This document shows, piece after piece, positions 48,545 through 50,253 of a DNA stretch of 50,253 nt (the stretch's first letter is position 1; each line of letters begins with the position of its first letter). This DNA comes from an uncultured Chloroflexota bacterium (GTDB lineage Bacteria > Chloroflexota > Limnocylindria > Limnocylindrales > CSP1-4). Where the stretch lies: contig CAIYHO010000224.1 of the NCBI GenBank assembly GCA_903925955.1, positions 1 through 50,253 of the forward strand, written 5' to 3'. The translations under genes and the position numbers were made by a program. Below the pieces are notes generated by a model. That model had not been told where the DNA came from, searched no databases, and was given only the letters and a program-made list of their open reading frames with translations.

Positions 48545-48799
48545 ATGTCCGTCCGCATCCGCCTCACCCGCGTCGGGGCGACCAAGCAGCCGTCGTACCG
48601 CGTCGTTGTCACGGACAGCCGCTCGCCCCGAGACGGCCGTTCCATCGAGACGATCGGCCACTACAACCCGCGCCAAGATCCGATCGAGTTTGTTGTTGAC
48701 GCCGCCAAGGCCAAGGACTGGATGTCCAAGGGTGCGCAGCCGTCCGACACCGTGCTTCGTCTCTTCAAGCAGGCCGGCATTCTGCCGGAAGGCAAGTAG
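48545..48799 (+). CDS. rpsP: 30S ribosomal protein S16
   Basis: An 84-residue protein: [37 protein letters not shown] and LLRLFKQAG-like end ([11 protein letters not shown]). AGAAGGAG stands 8 nt before the ATG. Confidence 0.97.
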   Translation: MSVRIRLTRVGATKQPSYRVVVTDSRSPRDGRSIETIGHYNPRQDPIEFVVDAAKAKDWMSKGAQPSDTVLRLFKQAGILPEGK

Positions 48800-48807
48800 T
48801 CGCCGCC

Positions 48808-49041
48808 GTGGCCGCCGCAGAGCTGGTGGAATACGTCGCCAAGTCCCTCGTTGACGATCCTGAGGCCGTGACGGTCGAAGTGGTCGAGGGCGAAGAGGGG
48901 ACCATCATCGAGCTGCACGTGGCTGAGTCCGACATGGGCAAGGTCATCGGGCGCAACGGCAGCGTCGCCAAGGCGCTCCGGACACTGCTCAAGGTAACCG
49001 CTGCCCGAAACGGCGAGCCGGTCAGCCTCGAGATCGTCTGA
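48808..49041 (+). CDS. khpA: KH-domain RNA-binding protein KhpA
   Basis: A 77-residue single KH domain with the GxxG loop VIGRNGSVAKALRTLL (about 51-66). KhpA lies between rpsP and rimM in many bacteria and works with KhpB in RNA regulation. GTG start; no clear Shine-Dalgarno, so coupling with rpsP (8-nt gap) is likely. Confidence 0.92.
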   Translation: MAAAELVEYVAKSLVDDPEAVTVEVVEGEEGTIIELHVAESDMGKVIGRNGSVAKALRTLLKVTAARNGEPVSLEIV

Positions 49042-49109
49042 GGGGGCCGTCCACGGCTCCCTCGCAGCCTCCCACGCCCGGCAGCGCTCGCCGGGTTCGC
49101 AAGATTGTC

Positions 49110-49943
49110 GTGCCCGGCGCGTTTGGGAACCCCAGCGCGCCCGGTGTGTCAGCGCCCGCCAAGGCGCCCGCGCGGATTGAGGGTCGCCTCGTGGTTGCGC
49201 TTGTGCGCGGCCTCCGGGGTCTCAACGGCCAAGTCCGCGTGGAGCTCCTGACCGACCGTCCAGCAGACCGTTTCGTCCCGGGGACCGTGTTGTTCCCCGA
49301 GGGCACAACGGAGCGGCTGGTCGTGTCGGAATCGTCGGCGGTTGCAGACGGCCCCGGGTGGTGGCTCCGCTTCCGCGGGGTCAACGACCGCAACGCCGCC
49401 GAGCGGCTGCGCGACATGTATCTGGAGATTGAGCCCGCGCCGGAGCCACGGGAAGCCGGGCGCTGGCTCTGGCACGAGATCGAAGGGCTGGCCGTCCGTT
49501 CATCCTCAGGTGAGGAGCTGGGCACGGTTGTCGAGATCTACCGGGCCGGCGGCGCCGAGGTGTTCGTTGTCCGCGGGCCGAAGGGTGAACTCGACGTGCC
49601 TGCAGTCCACGGCATCGTCTTGGACCTGGCCCCAGACCGGGGCGAGATCATCGTTGACCTGGAGACGCTGGCGCTTGATGCGAGGCCGGTGGACGACGAG
49701 GACTACGTGCGTCCTCGGGACCGTCGCCCGCAGAAGCAGCCAAAGCCGCCCAAGCCGCCGCGCGAGCCGCGTCCGGTTGCAGCGCCTGCCAAGCCTGCCG
49801 CGCCAAACAGGAACTCGGTGCCCAAGGCCACCGCGCGCCTTGGCGGCCGAGCCGGTTCCACCCCCGCGCCTGGACCTGGTCCTGACGATGAGGCCCCGGC
49901 CGTTCCTATCGCCCCCGAGGCCTCCGAGACGCCTGCCGGCTGA
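49110..49943 (+). CDS. rimM: 16S rRNA processing protein RimM
   Basis: Assists assembly of the 30S head with S19. The 277-residue product has an N-terminal lead (1-24), the RimM domain (about 26-110; VVALVRGLRGLNGQVRVELLTD) and the PRC-barrel (about 115-190; WLWHEIEGLAVRSSSGEELGTV). A Pro/Lys-rich tail of 80 residues follows (about 197-277), unusually long. The GTG at 49110 is the likely start. The stop overlaps trmD. Confidence 0.9.
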   Translation: MPGAFGNPSAPGVSAPAKAPARIEGRLVVALVRGLRGLNGQVRVELLTDRPADRFVPGTVLFPEGTTERLVVSESSAVADGPGWWLRFRGVNDRNAAERLRDMYLEIEPAPEPREAGRWLWHEIEGLAVRSSSGEELGTVVEIYRAGGAEVFVVRGPKGELDVPAVHGIVLDLAPDRGEIIVDLETLALDARPVDDEDYVRPRDRRPQKQPKPPKPPREPRPVAAPAKPAAPNRNSVPKATARLGGRAGSTPAPGPGPDDEAPAVPIAPEASETPAG

Positions 49944-50253
49944 TGCCGCTGGAGATCGAGGTCCTGACCCTGTTCCCGGCGATGGTGGAGGGACCGCTGC
50001 GCGAGAGCATTCCCGCGCGCATCCAGCTCCAGGGCCTCGCCACCATCCGGGTCCACGATCTGCGCACATGGGGTCTGGGCAAACACCGCACCGTTGACGA
50101 CTACACCTATGGCGGCGGTGCGGGCATGGTCATGCGACCGGAGCCCGTGGCGGCCGCCTTGGCCCAGCTGCGCCGTCCGGACTCGATTGTCATCCTGCTT
50201 GATCCGGCCGGTCGCGTCTTTGCCCAAGCTGTTGCGCATCAACTGGCAACGGC
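49943..50253 (+). CDS. trmD: tRNA (guanine-N1)-methyltransferase, 5' part
   Basis: TrmD methylates G37 of tRNA. The 103 codons present read IEVLTLFPAMVEGPLRESI, then HDLRTWGLGKHRTVDDYTYGGGAGMVMRPEPV and VILLDPAGRVF, all typical of TrmD. It is cut by the window's right end, so the knot domain end and the C-terminal domain are missing. ATG 49943 overlaps the rimM stop (TGATG). Confidence 0.93.
   Translation, partial: MPLEIEVLTLFPAMVEGPLRESIPARIQLQGLATIRVHDLRTWGLGKHRTVDDYTYGGGAGMVMRPEPVAAALAQLRRPDSIVILLDPAGRVFAQAVAHQLAT

Overview
The window is about 50 kb of a high-GC bacterial chromosome, almost all of it housekeeping genes packed on the plus strand. No 16S rRNA or species marker is present. 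The gene order (rpmB / asp23-fakA-recG-rsmD-coaD, then a DivIVA-like gene, yceD-rpmF-plsX-asp23-nusB and acpP-rnc-smc-ftsY), the single-membrane gene content (sortable lipoproteins, LytR-CpsA-Psr protein, no outer-membrane genes), GTG-rich starts and promoters that rely on the -10 element suggest a high-GC Chloroflexota lineage, perhaps Limnocylindria-like. That placement is an inference.

Layout. 0.2-1.0 kb: tRNA-Leu(UAA) and a secreted HNH nuclease. 1.1-4.8 kb: rpsF-ssb-rpsR, then TauE/SafE, DUF1634 and a sodium/calcium exchanger. 4.8-8.7 kb: ilvE and a convergent LytR-CpsA-Psr (LCP) wall gene, with low-complexity and tandem repeats in the spacers. 8.8-17.0 kb: ileS-lspA-rluD-gmk-priA, stop/start overlapped for most of its length. 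17.1-22.2 kb: a small helical protein, then def-fmt, rlmN-rpe-dtd and a SHOCT protein. 22.2-28.0 kb: an accessory tract of small lipoproteins and membrane proteins, with a short repeat in each of five consecutive intergenic spaces, a decayed gene and a block of direct repeats. 28.0-43.6 kb: rpmB (minus) diverging from a long run covering cell-envelope stress (Asp23), fatty-acid kinase, DNA repair, CoA, lipid synthesis (plsX, acpP), rRNA processing (nusB, rnc) and chromosome/SRP functions (smc, ftsY). 43.6-45.1 kb: a possible MITE-like inverted repeat and an MFS exporter. 45.3-50.25 kb: ffh, a DUF3352 protein, rpsP-khpA-rimM and the 5' part of trmD.

The core genes cover translation (ribosomal proteins, IleRS, RimM, TrmD, RlmN, RluD, formylation and deformylation), protein targeting (Ffh, FtsY, LspA) and replication/repair (SSB, PriA, RecG, SMC). 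Most are translationally coupled through overlapping stop and start codons.

The items most worth a second look are: (i) the ACGCATTGCGA element in each of five consecutive accessory spacers; (ii) eight genes whose -10 hexamer lies 6-7 nt before the start codon, implying leaderless mRNAs; (iii) a DivIVA-like gene that appears to start at CTG; (iv) an overlapping bidirectional promoter between rpmB and asp23; (v) a 111-bp inverted-repeat element at 43.7 kb; and (vi) a Phe codon-context signature that separates core from accessory genes.
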